Source: an uncultured Eubacteriales bacterium (GTDB lineage: Bacteria > Bacillota > Clostridia > Oscillospirales > QAMX01). From it: a stretch of 64,000 bases of DNA. The stretch covers positions 1 to 64,000 of the forward strand of contig CAKTEH010000010.1 in the NCBI GenBank assembly GCA_934546935.1, given 5' to 3'. The notes beneath the pieces were generated by a model. That model did not search any database and had not been told where the DNA came from. It saw only the letters and a list, made by a program, of their open reading frames with translations. Of this stretch, positions 1 through 7,986 are shown one piece after another. The position numbers and the translations under genes were made by a program. Numbering within the stretch: position 1 is the stretch's first letter; each line of letters opens with the position of its first letter.

Positions 1-2
1 GC

Positions 3-122
3 GATCCAGCAAACCGTGAGTTTCAGAAACGCCTGATTGATACATTTGTAAACGCCGTGTATGTGTTCGATGATAAATTGGTCTTGACCTATAATAAAAT
101 AAAAATATTATGCTGTCCATAA
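3..122 (+). pseudogene. C-terminal fragment of a serine site-specific recombinase, cut by the window edge
   Basis: The frame is open from the window edge and reads FQKRLIDTFVNAVYVFDDK before a TAA at 120-122. This matches the usual last segment of large serine recombinases of clostridial integrative elements (family knowledge: they end in a run of the type RLIDxFVNxVYxxDDKxxLTYN). Only about 39 residues are visible, so it cannot be told whether the gene upstream is intact; the last residues (IKILCCP) depart from the usual ending. It suggests that the left edge of the window is the end of a mobile element. Confidence 0.55.
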
Positions 123-252
123 TAGTTTTGAAGTGAATCGGACGGCTGTTGTTCGAACACATCTTGCAGCTGGTTTTAAAGAATATAATGAGGAAAACGA
201 TATTATTGAACTATTAATTACCAGAGAGAGCAGTATTTTTCCAAATAATTAA
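103..252 (+). other. Short open frame without a convincing start, possible gene remnant
   Basis: A 49-residue open stretch follows the recombinase tail in another frame and ends with TAA at 250-252. It reads like protein (RTHLAAGFKEYNEENDII) but has no ATG and no ribosome binding site; only a GTG at 133 could start it. I do not recognise the family. It may be the decayed end of a gene belonging to the same element as the recombinase. Confidence 0.2.
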
Positions 253-655
253 TTTCCCTACATGAGTTCAGTTCCCACCGCCGAAATGCAGAAAATATCT
301 TTTTCATGTGGCTCTCACATAAATCCATTGTAATCTGATAAAATTACAGTGGATTTCTCTATGCCCAAAAACTGCCTGAAATAAAGCTTTCCGGCCATTT
401 CAGCACATATGCAAATCCTGCTGCAGAGCAATTCCACGGCGGGATTTTCTGCGTTTTACGGAGATCACGGCAGTTTATGCCGCCATAATCGTTAAACTTT
501 CGGATGATTGTTGAATTACTGCCGTAATTGTTAAAAGATAGATAGGAGAAAACTTCGATTATTACAGGTTAGTTATATGATCTGTGAGGCATAGCTCAGC
601 GCTCTATTTTTTCAAAAATCCCTTCGTAATCGAAACGTGAATTCCGTTATGTCTC
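253..655. other. Intergenic stretch without a recognisable gene
   Basis: About 400 bases between the recombinase remnant and the marR promoter hold no supported reading frame. The one clear structure is a hairpin at 321-356 with 14-base arms (one G-T mismatch) around an 8-base loop. It is not followed by a T run, so it is not a typical terminator. Confidence 0.5.
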
Positions 656-713
656 TTGATTTTCTTATGTTTTTATGCTATAATGTTAAAAACTTAACGG
701 TAAATATATTTAC
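656..713 (+). promoter_or_regulatory. marR promoter with two palindromes at and after the start of transcription
   Basis: A -35 box TTGATT (656-661) and a -10 box TATAAT (679-684) are 17 bases apart. Directly downstream lie two inverted repeats: GTTAAAAACTTAAC (685-698, 5-base arms) and GTAAATATATTTAC (700-713, a perfect 14-base palindrome). MarR proteins bind such palindromes and usually repress their own operon, so these are likely operators; that assignment is inference. Confidence 0.7.
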
Positions 714-730
714 AAAAATGGAGATATGCA

Positions 731-1192
731 ATGACAGATGAACTGAAATTCGAATTTTTACATTCCCTTTTTGTGCTGAAAAGCCTTTTGGGTGCGGAAT
801 TCGGAAACAGTAAGACTGATCAGCCCACACTGAGTATGCCGGAATACATTCTAATGAAGAAAACAGCGGAAACAGAAAGTGGCTGTACAGACTTAACGCA
901 AGTGCGAGAATACCTCGCCGTCAGCAAGGCGGCCATTTCGCAGATGCTGTCCTCGCTGGAACGGCGGGGGCTGCTGGTTCGTGAGATTGCCCCGCAGAAC
1001 AGGCGAAATCTGCTTCTGACGCTTACCCCTGCAGGAGAAGGCGCATTGGAATCCAAGCGAATTGAAGTGGAACAGCGTGTGGCGGAGATCGTTTCCTGCA
1101 TGGGACAGGCAGAGACGGAGCAGTTTACGGCGCTGATTGGCACCCTAAACGATGCCGTGAAGGCATCAATGGAGAAAAGGAGATTATTATGA
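731..1192 (+). CDS. MarR family transcriptional regulator
   Basis: A 153-residue winged-helix regulator of usual MarR length. The helix-turn-helix lies around residues 55-90 (REYLAVSKAAISQMLSSLER), followed by the wing (RGLLVREIAPQNRRNLLLTL). ATG at 731 follows GGAG at 720-723. The stop overlaps the ATG of the nitroreductase by ATGA, so the two genes form one translationally coupled operon. MarR repressors commonly respond to small aromatic or oxidising compounds and control adjacent redox enzymes, which suggests that it senses a substrate of the nitroreductase; the ligand cannot be read from the sequence. Two palindromes in the promoter are probable self-regulatory sites. Confidence 0.9.
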   Translation: MTDELKFEFLHSLFVLKSLLGAEFGNSKTDQPTLSMPEYILMKKTAETESGCTDLTQVREYLAVSKAAISQMLSSLERRGLLVREIAPQNRRNLLLTLTPAGEGALESKRIEVEQRVAEIVSCMGQAETEQFTALIGTLNDAVKASMEKRRLL

Positions 1193-1854
1193 CGATTAAA
1201 GAAGCGATCACACAGCGGCACATGGTTCGCAAGTATATTGATGAACGCATTCCCGAAGGCACGGTCAAACTGCTCAACGGTCGAATCGCGCAAAACAATG
1301 CCGAATTTGGACTGAACCTGAAACTTGTCACGGGCAATTCCGACGGCATTGGCAGCATGGCAAAACTGTTGCTGACAAAAAGTGTATATAATTACATTAT
1401 CCTTGCGGGAGAGGTGTGCGCCGGTTTGGATGAGAAACTGGGGTACTGCGGTGCAGACCTTATCCTTTACGCACAGACGCTGGGCTTGAACACTTGGTGG
1501 TGCGGCGGAATGTTTAACGGCAAGGGCGCACTCAAGCATCTGGAAGGTACAGATGTCCGTGTCAACGGTGTCATCGCCATCGGCTACGGCCAGACCCAAG
1601 GTGTGCCGCACAAGACAAAGACTGCTGCCGAAATCAGTCGCTACAACGGTGAAACGCCTCAATGGTTCACGGATGGCGTGGACGCGCTGCTCTGTGCCCC
1701 GACAGCGATGAACAAGCAGCCGTATATGGTTGTGGGCGACGGAAACAAGGTAACCATTACAGCGGGTGACGGCCATTTTTCCGGTATCGACTTGGGCATA
1801 GGCAAATATCACTTTGAGGTCGGCGCAGGGAAAGAAAATTTCGAATGGTGTTAA
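1189..1854 (+). CDS. Nitroreductase family protein (putative FMN-dependent oxidoreductase)
   Basis: A 221-residue protein starting TIKEAITQRHMVRKYIDERIP, the N-terminal arginine-rich signature with which nitroreductases bind the FMN phosphate. The later part (GADLILYAQTLGLNTWWCGG) matches the second half of the fold in the TM1586-like branch. Members are cytoplasmic flavoproteins that reduce nitro compounds, quinones or related acceptors with NAD(P)H; the real substrate is unknown. The start overlaps the marR stop, with GGAG a few bases upstream, so it is expressed and probably repressed together with marR. No terminator directly follows it. Confidence 0.85.
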   Translation: MTIKEAITQRHMVRKYIDERIPEGTVKLLNGRIAQNNAEFGLNLKLVTGNSDGIGSMAKLLLTKSVYNYIILAGEVCAGLDEKLGYCGADLILYAQTLGLNTWWCGGMFNGKGALKHLEGTDVRVNGVIAIGYGQTQGVPHKTKTAAEISRYNGETPQWFTDGVDALLCAPTAMNKQPYMVVGDGNKVTITAGDGHFSGIDLGIGKYHFEVGAGKENFEWC

Positions 1855-2015
1855 ACACAAGAAGAAACATTGTACTGTCAGGTTAGCGGTGTGTTTTCGG
1901 CATTTATCCGGATTTACAGGAAGAATAACACAGATGATGCCTCTCCCTAAGTCACGAACTGTAGCCCTCTCAGCGGGCTTCTATCAAAATTACGGTTTTT
2001 TTGCTAAATCAATAT

Positions 2016-2059
2016 AACAAAAACCGGGAGGACTGCCGTGTACGGCAGTCCTCCCGGTT
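2016..2059 (-). terminator. Strong hairpin, probable minus-strand terminator
   Basis: Two perfectly complementary 18-base arms (2022-2039 and 2042-2059) are separated by only two bases. On the minus strand the stem is followed by a T-rich run, as in an intrinsic terminator; on the plus strand there is no T run. It would stop transcripts coming from the remnant at 2117-2353. Confidence 0.6.
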
Positions 2060-2116
2060 GATTTATAAAGGCATTTTGTCCGTTCAGAAAATGCCTTTTT
2101 GCCGTCTTTGCGACTG

Positions 2117-2353
2117 TTACGCAGCCTCAAATTCCTCGCCCGACTCAGTAGCCGCGCGTGTATCCGCGCCGCCCTGCCCCTCCCCTACGTTCCCGCTGAA
2201 GCCGCCAAATCCGTTATTCCCCCAGCCGGACAGAATTTCCAGGACAATAACAGCCCAAATCACTATGGTTTTATTAATCGCTCCGGCGATGCAAATATTG
2301 ACGCTTTTGCCGTTTGCCTGGGCGTGTTCCCGAATTTTTATTTTTTCCACCAT
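2117..2353 (-). pseudogene. Remnant of a ribbon-helix-helix (Arc/HicB-type) protein
   Basis: The first part of this 78-codon frame reads IREHAQANGKSVN followed by GAINKTI, close to the conserved second half of small ribbon-helix-helix proteins common on clostridial mobile elements. After residue 30 the frame turns into an unrelated hydrophobic and Gly-rich stretch, and no ribosome binding site precedes the ATG. I read it as a decayed fragment whose N-terminus and correct C-terminus are missing. Its terminator-like hairpin lies just downstream. Confidence 0.35.
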
Positions 2354-2522
2354 GGGATGATGTATTAACTAATTCTAGCTGATGGATGACATATGTGATC
2401 CCTTTTTACTGCTTGTGTACCGGTTGCGTATGATCTGAGCGGTAAAAACAGCTTGTTAGAATAGGCCAGTTTTTGTCTGCCCTTCCTGCACTAATGAATT
2501 GGATTCTTTTTCCTGTTTTGTG

Positions 2523-2551
2523 TTGACGGGCTGTTAAAGTTTTGCTATGAT
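2523..2551 (+). promoter_or_regulatory. Promoter of the AI-2E transporter-uppP operon
   Basis: TTGACG (2523-2528) and TATGAT (2546-2551) are 17 bases apart, about 75 bases before the TTG start at 2626. Confidence 0.7.
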
Positions 2552-2625
2552 TAAATTATTGTTTAAAATGCGGAAGAGGCCATTTTGTTAGACGGATAAG
2601 GCTTGAAAGAAAAGAGGATGGGAAT

Positions 2626-3954
2626 TTGAATAAAAACAGTGAAAACCGATCGCCTAGTGTAAAAACTCTGCTTTTTCTGATTAGTTTTGCTATTGTCCTG
2701 TTCAGTTTGATTCAAAATATCGGAACAGTAACCGACTGGATAAAATCCTTTATTGGTTTCTTTTCCCCGGTTATTACCGGGCTTTGTATTGCTTTTGTAC
2801 TGAATGTTCCGCTCACCTTTTTTGAAGACCGCGTATTTATTAGGATGAAGAGGAGTAAAAGTAAAATACTCAGGAAACTTTGCCGTCCGCTTGCGCTTCT
2901 GTGCGCCAGCCTTTTGTGCCTGGGTATTATCGCGGTTTCGCTTTTGGTTATTATTCCGGACATGACAACCACGCTTACGACTCTCGCCAGTGCCCTGCCG
3001 CGTTTGTTTACCGACGCCATGGCTTGGATCGAGGATTTGTTGGAGAATTTCAATATTGCCGCGGATACAATTCCCGGCATCCGGATCGACTGGGAAAAGT
3101 TTTTCGGCATTGTGGAAGACTTCCTGAGCAGCGATTCAACGCAGATCGTCGGCGGTGCGGTTAATATTACCACCAGTATCATCAGCGGCGCCATGAATTT
3201 CGTCTTCAGTATTATTATCGCCTTTTATATCCTTTCCAAAAAGGAACGGATAGCTGTTTTTGTTCATAAAGTTATCCATGCTTTTATTCCGGAGCGGGCG
3301 GAGCAGCATTTATATCATATTTCTTCGCTGACATATAATGCATTTTCCAGTTTTATCACTGGGCAGCTGACCGAAGCGGTGATTTTGGGTGTGCTGTGTT
3401 TTATAGGTATGAATATTTTTGGCTTCCCCTATGCGGCAGTCATTTCTGTGTGTATCTGTGTTACAGCCCTGGTGCCTATTGTCGGCGCTGTTGTCGGAGA
3501 GGTTGTCGGGGTTTTGTTCATCATGACGGTGAATCCGCTTCAGGCTCTTTTATTTCTGGTATTTATTCTCGTCCTCCAACAGATTGAAGGCAGCCTGATT
3601 TATCCGCGCGTTGTTGGAAAGTCCGTTGGGCTTCCAAGCATCCTTGTATTGAGCGCGGTACTTGTTGGCGGCAATATCGGTGGTGTGGCAGGCGCTCTTG
3701 CCGGGGTGCCGGTATGTGCGGTCTTATATGCGCTTTTAAAAAATATAGTAGACAGGCATGAGAATGAAAAGGTGCATTATGATATGGAAACGGTCATAGG
3801 CATAGAAGAAGAGGAATGTGCGGATAAATCCGAAACATCTGCCGGACAGGAATGCAGTTCGTGTCATGCGCCTGAAACGGCGCAGCAGGTAAAAGAGCCT
3901 GCCGGTTATCAGGCAGGCAGAAAGAAAAAACACCGGAGTAAGGGGAAATCATAA
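2626..3954 (+). CDS. AI-2E family transporter
   Basis: A 442-residue integral membrane protein. Two hydrophobic segments near residues 12-55 are followed by a paired basic loop (RMKRSKSKILRKLCRP), a further membrane segment around 88-110, a soluble helical part and then several closely spaced membrane segments (about 185-375), the usual order of the AI-2E (UPF0118) family. Members export autoinducer-2 or ions; the substrate here is unknown. The last 70 residues form a charged cytoplasmic tail with ECSSCHAPE and a lysine-rich end (GRKKKHRSKGKS), longer than is usual. Translation probably starts at TTG 2626 behind GAGG at 2614-2617; an ATG at 2618 in another frame stops at once. The stop overlaps the uppP start (TAATG). 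Confidence 0.85.
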   Translation: MNKNSENRSPSVKTLLFLISFAIVLFSLIQNIGTVTDWIKSFIGFFSPVITGLCIAFVLNVPLTFFEDRVFIRMKRSKSKILRKLCRPLALLCASLLCLGIIAVSLLVIIPDMTTTLTTLASALPRLFTDAMAWIEDLLENFNIAADTIPGIRIDWEKFFGIVEDFLSSDSTQIVGGAVNITTSIISGAMNFVFSIIIAFYILSKKERIAVFVHKVIHAFIPERAEQHLYHISSLTYNAFSSFITGQLTEAVILGVLCFIGMNIFGFPYAAVISVCICVTALVPIVGAVVGEVVGVLFIMTVNPLQALLFLVFILVLQQIEGSLIYPRVVGKSVGLPSILVLSAVLVGGNIGGVAGALAGVPVCAVLYALLKNIVDRHENEKVHYDMETVIGIEEEECADKSETSAGQECSSCHAPETAQQVKEPAGYQAGRKKKHRSKGKS

Positions 3955-4796
3955 TGCTGGAACTGCTTAAAAGTATTTTTATTGGTATTGTTCAGGGAAT
4001 TACAGAATGGCTGCCTGTCAGCTCTACAGGGCATATGATCCTGTTCAATGAATTTGTCCACCTCAAGGTTACCGATGCATTTTTTGAAATGTTTTTGGTT
4101 GTAATCCAGTTTGGCTCTATTCTTGCAGTCCTATTTTTGTATTTTTCGAAACTAAATCCTTTTTCAAAAGCCAAAACTCCGGAAATGAGGCAGAAGACCT
4201 GGACCCTTTGGTTTAAGGTTGTTGTTGCGGTAATCCCATCCGGCGTGATTGGCGTCTTGTTTGACGACTGGTTTGATGCGCATTTTTATAATTATATTAC
4301 GGTTGCCATTGCATTGATTGTCTATGGAATTGCTTTTATCCTGATAGAGCGGCGCAGGAACGGCCGGCATCAGATGGAGTCTTCAGTGTATGATATCAGC
4401 TATAAGACTGCATTTTTCATTGGAATTTTTCAGATTCTGTCTATTATCCCAGGCACATCGCGTTCGGGGTCGACGATTATCGGCGCAATGCTTCTGGGCC
4501 TCTCGCGAACGAGCGCTGCGGAATTCTCCTTTTTCATGGCGATTCCTACAATGCTTGGGGCGAGCGTGTTGAAAATTGCAAAATATGTACTTGAAGGGAA
4601 TGCGCTGCTTAACGGGCAGGAATGGTCTATTTTAATTGCAGGCTGTGTTACAGCGTTTGTTGTATCTTTATTTGCGATTAAAGCGTTGATGCGTTACGTG
4701 CGCAGCCACTCTTTCTCGGCTTTCGGAATCTATCGTATTGCGCTTGGCGTCTTGGTGCTTGCATATTTTTTCATTACCAATTTCGTGCTTGCTTGA
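3954..4796 (+). CDS. uppP: Undecaprenyl-diphosphatase UppP (BacA)
   Basis: A 280-residue polytopic membrane enzyme that removes one phosphate from undecaprenyl diphosphate, recycling the lipid carrier of cell-wall synthesis; overproduction gives bacitracin resistance. The family motifs are present: GIVQGITEWLPVSSTGHMIL at residues 11-30, with the conserved Glu and Ser, and IPGTSRSGSTIIGAMLLGLS near 163-182 with the essential Arg. Length is normal. It overlaps the preceding transporter gene by one base, with AAGGGG about 10 bases upstream, so both come from the promoter at 2523. A strong terminator follows. Confidence 0.96.
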   Translation: MLELLKSIFIGIVQGITEWLPVSSTGHMILFNEFVHLKVTDAFFEMFLVVIQFGSILAVLFLYFSKLNPFSKAKTPEMRQKTWTLWFKVVVAVIPSGVIGVLFDDWFDAHFYNYITVAIALIVYGIAFILIERRRNGRHQMESSVYDISYKTAFFIGIFQILSIIPGTSRSGSTIIGAMLLGLSRTSAAEFSFFMAIPTMLGASVLKIAKYVLEGNALLNGQEWSILIAGCVTAFVVSLFAIKALMRYVRSHSFSAFGIYRIALGVLVLAYFFITNFVLA

Positions 4797-4828
4797 GCGT
4801 ATTTTTCTTCTGCACGCTGCAGAAGTTC

Positions 4829-4880
4829 AGGAGCCCCTTTGGACAGGAAAATGTTCTGCCTGAAGGGGCTCCTTATTTTT
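4829..4880 (+). terminator. Intrinsic terminator after uppP
   Basis: The arms AGGAGCCCCTTT and AAGGGGCTCCT enclose a partly paired loop and are followed by TATTTTTCC. Confidence 0.85.
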
Positions 4881-4914
4881 CCTCGTTTCTGTGCCTTGGG
4901 TTCTGATTTCGCGC

Positions 4915-4943
4915 TTTACAAATCCAGAAGTCTCTATTAGGAT
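4915..4943 (+). promoter_or_regulatory. Putative promoter of the siroheme protein operon
   Basis: TTTACA (4915-4920) and TAGGAT (4938-4943) are 17 bases apart, 40 bases before the ATG at 4983. The -10 box is a moderate match. Confidence 0.4.
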
Positions 4944-4982
4944 GAAAGAGATGTCGAGATTTATAAAAAAGGAGAGATTTTT

Positions 4983-5930
4983 ATGGAAGACCGAAAACTT
5001 TCTGCTTCGGAAATCGCCAGTGTCAAAGCAATGGGGTTTCTATTGAACCGAGGGACACAGAATTTTTCAGGCCGAATTCTTCCGCACGGCGTTGTTTTTA
5101 CTGCCGATGAGCTTAGTGCAGTTGCTGAATGCGCCCGGCGGTTTGGAAACGGCAAAATTGCGTTTACTTCCCGGCTGACTGCGGAAGTCGTTGGCATCCC
5201 GTATTCGCAGATTGAGCCGGCGCGGGCGTTTATTGCGGAAAAGGGGCTGTGTTTTGGCGGTACAGGTGCGAAGATCCGCCCGGTTACTGCCTGCAAAGGT
5301 ACAACCTGCGTTTATGGGAATTTTGATACGCAGGCTATGGCAAAAGACATATTCGAACGTTATTATCTGGGCTGGTCGGAAATAAAGCTTCCGCATAAGT
5401 TTAAAATTGCAATAGGCGGATGCCCAAATAGCTGCATGAAACCGAGTTTGAATGATTTTGGCGTCGAAGGACACCGTGTCCCGATATATGATGCGCAGAA
5501 ATGCCGTGGCTGCAAGGTCTGCCAAGTCGCTGCGCGCTGTCCGGTTGGGGCGGTCAGGCTTACCGGCGGGAAAGCGCAGCTTGTGCAGCAGCATTGCCTT
5601 TCCTGCGGGGTTTGCACGGGAAAATGCCCATTTCATGCATTTTCACCGGATGCACCTGTGAAATATAAGATTTTTGTAGGCGGGACTTGGGGAAAATCCG
5701 CGCGTATGGGTACGCCGTTATCCCGCCTGGTTGACCACGAGGAGATTTTCCCACTGTTGGAGAAAACAATGCTCTGGTTCAAAGAAAATGCTTATCAGAA
5801 AGAGCGGTTGGGCGCGGCGATTGACCGCATCGGAGTAGAAAAGATGGAAAAGGCGCTTTTCGGTGAGGACCTGCTTGCAAGGAAAGCGGAAATCCTGTCG
5901 GCACCGCTTCGCGTTCGGGGTGGACACTAA
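4983..5930 (+). CDS. Sulfite/nitrite reductase-like siroheme protein with a 2x[4Fe-4S] ferredoxin domain
   Basis: A 315-residue cytoplasmic protein. The first 95 residues form a ferredoxin-like half domain of nitrite/sulfite reductases. The siroheme/[4Fe-4S] domain follows, with ligands C104-x4-C109 (ACKGTTCVYG) and C147-x3-C151 (GGCPNSCMKP). A bacterial ferredoxin insert carries C174, C177, C180, C186 and C205, C208, C211, C215, enough for two [4Fe-4S] clusters. It is far shorter than assimilatory SirA or CysI and resembles the small Dsr-like proteins of anaerobes. The first Cys pair has one residue fewer between the ligands than the classical C-x5-C. AGGAG precedes the ATG. A metal-type ABC transporter follows without a terminator. 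Electron transfer to sulfite or nitrite is inferred; the true substrate is open. Confidence 0.8.
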   Translation: MEDRKLSASEIASVKAMGFLLNRGTQNFSGRILPHGVVFTADELSAVAECARRFGNGKIAFTSRLTAEVVGIPYSQIEPARAFIAEKGLCFGGTGAKIRPVTACKGTTCVYGNFDTQAMAKDIFERYYLGWSEIKLPHKFKIAIGGCPNSCMKPSLNDFGVEGHRVPIYDAQKCRGCKVCQVAARCPVGAVRLTGGKAQLVQQHCLSCGVCTGKCPFHAFSPDAPVKYKIFVGGTWGKSARMGTPLSRLVDHEEIFPLLEKTMLWFKENAYQKERLGAAIDRIGVEKMEKALFGEDLLARKAEILSAPLRVRGGH

Positions 5931-5931
5931 G

Positions 5932-6909
5932 ATGAAACGCAGCTTTATACTGGTATTTCTTACGCTCATGTCGGTGTGCTTTTGTTCCTGTGCGCCTACA
6001 GATACCACAGAAGACGTTATAAAATTTTCATCGGATTCTGCGTCAGCAGACGGGACGTGGAGCTTTACGGATGCTTTAGGCCGTGAAGTGTCTCTTAAAA
6101 CACCGCAGCGTGTGGTTTCTTTGTATGGATCTTTTGCTGAAACCTGGATGCTGGCGGGCGGGACGCTCTTGGCTACGACACAAGACGCTGTGGAAGAACG
6201 CGGATTGGAACTGGGGGAATCTGTGGAGATTATCGGAACGGTGAAAAACCCGGATACCGAACGCATTGCGGCATTGGATCCGGATTTTATAATCCTTTCT
6301 GCAGACATAGCCGCGCATGTACAATTGGGAGCGTTACTGGAAGAAATGCAAATCCCACATGCGTATTTCCGCGTGGATACGTATCAGGATTATCTTGGTA
6401 TGCTTGCAGGTTTCTGCATGTTGACCGGGCGTCCGGATTGCTATGAACAATATGGTGAATGTGTGGAACAGGAGATCCAGAAAATCTTGGAAAAAATCCC
6501 GGAGCAGACACCTGCCCCGCGTGTCCTATTGATTCGCGCCTATTCAAGCGGAGCAAAGGCCAAGGGCGCTGATAATTTGGCGGGCGTGATTCTCAATGAG
6601 CTGCATGCGGATAATATTGTAGAGCGCCATGACCATTTACTGGAAGAGCTTAGCATGGAAGCAATTCTGGCAGAGGACCCGGACTTTATCTTTGTTTCTG
6701 TCATGGGTTCAAATGAAGAAGCTATGGAAGCGTTGCAGGCAAACCTTCTGGACAATCCAGCCTGGGAGGGATTAAAAGCCGTACAAAACGGGAATTTTAT
6801 CCTTCTTCCAAAAGAACTTTTCCACTATAAGCCCAATGCGAGATGGGCGGAAAGCTACGCTTATCTGGCAAAGCTTTTGTATCCGGATGCAATGCGCGAG
6901 GAAGATTAG
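5932..6909 (+). CDS. ABC transporter substrate-binding lipoprotein (iron complex/cobalamin type)
   Basis: A 325-residue lipoprotein with a signal peptide ending in a Cys-rich lipobox (VCFCSC; Cys 20 is the likely lipidated residue). The mature part has the helical-backbone metal-receptor (BtuF/FhuD-like) pattern: GREVSLKTPQRVVSLYGSFA opening the first lobe, IAALDPDFIILSADI, then EAILAEDPDFIFVSVMG in the second. Such proteins capture siderophores, heme or corrinoids outside the membrane. I chose ATG 5932, which begins a proper signal peptide one base after the upstream stop and behind GGGGTGG; an earlier in-frame ATG at 5863 would lie inside the previous gene. Its permease gene follows but is truncated, and no ATPase gene is nearby, so function is doubtful unless another permease is used. 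Confidence 0.85.
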   Translation: MKRSFILVFLTLMSVCFCSCAPTDTTEDVIKFSSDSASADGTWSFTDALGREVSLKTPQRVVSLYGSFAETWMLAGGTLLATTQDAVEERGLELGESVEIIGTVKNPDTERIAALDPDFIILSADIAAHVQLGALLEEMQIPHAYFRVDTYQDYLGMLAGFCMLTGRPDCYEQYGECVEQEIQKILEKIPEQTPAPRVLLIRAYSSGAKAKGADNLAGVILNELHADNIVERHDHLLEELSMEAILAEDPDFIFVSVMGSNEEAMEALQANLLDNPAWEGLKAVQNGNFILLPKELFHYKPNARWAESYAYLAKLLYPDAMREED

Positions 6910-6938
6910 AAACGTTTATAAAAATTCTAGGGGGATTT

Positions 6939-7637
6939 ATGCGCGGCGGAGGGAAACCAGATGTGCTGCGGCAACAGGCTGCAGGTACAGAGAAAAAACG
7001 GGGTTTACTATTATTAATGCTTGGCGCGGTTTTTGTTTTGGCCGTTATAATCAGTTTGTGTGTGGGATCGACCATGGTAACGCCTGCACAAATTTTTTCT
7101 GCGGTACGAAATGGCAATGTACAGGCGTCAGCCTATCGGATTTTTTTCTATATCCGGCTGCCGCGTACAGTCGCAGCAGCTTTTTCTGGCGCAGCTCTGG
7201 CGGTCAGCGGCGTGATTATACAGGCTGCGCTCAATAATGTGCTTGCCGGGCCCAATATTATTGGCGTTAATTCGGGAGCAGGCTTTTTTACACTGCTGAC
7301 ACTTGCCCTGTTCCCGGCAAGACCGGAATTGATCCCGATAGGGGCTTTTGTTGGCGCGCTGATATGTATGCTGCTGATTTTCTGCCTGTGTGCTTATACG
7401 GGCGCCGGGAGGCTGACGGTTATTCTGGCTGGCGTGGCAATTGGGAGCCTTTTTTCTGCTGGCATCGACTCTGTAAGTGTTCTGGATCCGGATCTGGCGG
7501 TAAGCGCGTCCGCCTTCATGATCGGCGGTTTTTCCGGGATTACTTTTTCACGCCTGTTGCCTTCTGTCTGTTTGATTTTCACTGGGCTTCTGCTTATTTT
7601 TCCGGCACGGCGGATAAATTGTATGAAAGCGGACTGA
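6939..7637 (+). pseudogene. Truncated FecCD-type ABC transporter permease
   Basis: The ATG at 6939 follows AGGGGGAT. The frame encodes 232 residues that match the first two thirds of an iron-complex permease: STMVTPAQIF, RLPRTVAAAFSGAALAVSG, NVLAGPNIIGVNSGAGFF and GGFSGITFSRLLP. Family members have about 330-350 residues. Here the protein stops after FPARRINCMKAD, so the last helices, including the coupling region that contacts the ATPase, are missing, and no continuation is visible in another frame. With no ATPase gene nearby it looks like the 5-prime remains of a transporter operon that lost its end by deletion. A sequencing error alone does not explain the missing domain. Confidence 0.75.
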
Positions 7638-7985
7638 TTCAATCTGTATTTGGCGTACTCCCCTACCGCTTTATTGATTCCGGGCATATGGCTTATCATT
7701 TCCGGCCATTGCACGGAGATGAAGGTATGCAATAGACAAAACGTATCCAGGCCGTGCGCGCTGCATCGAAGTCCCGAGCCGGACTGTCTTGCGGCTCTAT
7801 TCCCGTTTCCAAATATCAAACGCAATGACAGCATAGCCTGTGTTGCGTGCTCCGGATTGCTTATTGTATTCTAAGAAAGCAGTGAAGCAAAGCGTTTTAA
7901 AGCGCACAAAATTAATCAATACAAATCGTTTGATGAGCCGCTGTATTTGGACATGCAGCGTTTTTGAAATAAGCAGAATTCGATA
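7638..7985. other. Stretch downstream of the broken permease without a recognisable gene
   Basis: About 350 bases between the permease stop and the feo terminator. One frame continues for about 33 codons past the permease stop (LPYRFIDSGHMAYHF) and looks protein-like, but I do not recognise it. It may be the tail of another gene joined here by a deletion. No ribosome binding site or promoter was seen. Confidence 0.4.
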
Positions 7986-7986
7986 C

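Larger units (their letters stand above)
1855..2522. other. Mostly non-coding stretch with a minus-strand remnant and its terminator
   Basis: Between the nitroreductase and the next promoter I see no intact gene. Plus-strand open frames here lack ribosome binding sites and protein-like composition. The interpretable parts are the hairpin at 2022-2059 and the minus-strand remnant at 2117-2353, listed separately. Confidence 0.5.

Noticed and set aside
820..1860. A 346-codon open frame on the minus strand opposite marR and the nitroreductase gene
   Set aside because: It lies fully opposite two well-recognised genes, has no ribosome binding site and reads like reverse complement of coding sequence.
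2001..2360. A 119-codon plus-strand frame with a Pro- and Cys-rich composition
   Set aside because: It runs through the strong terminator hairpin, has no ribosome binding site and shows no family similarity.
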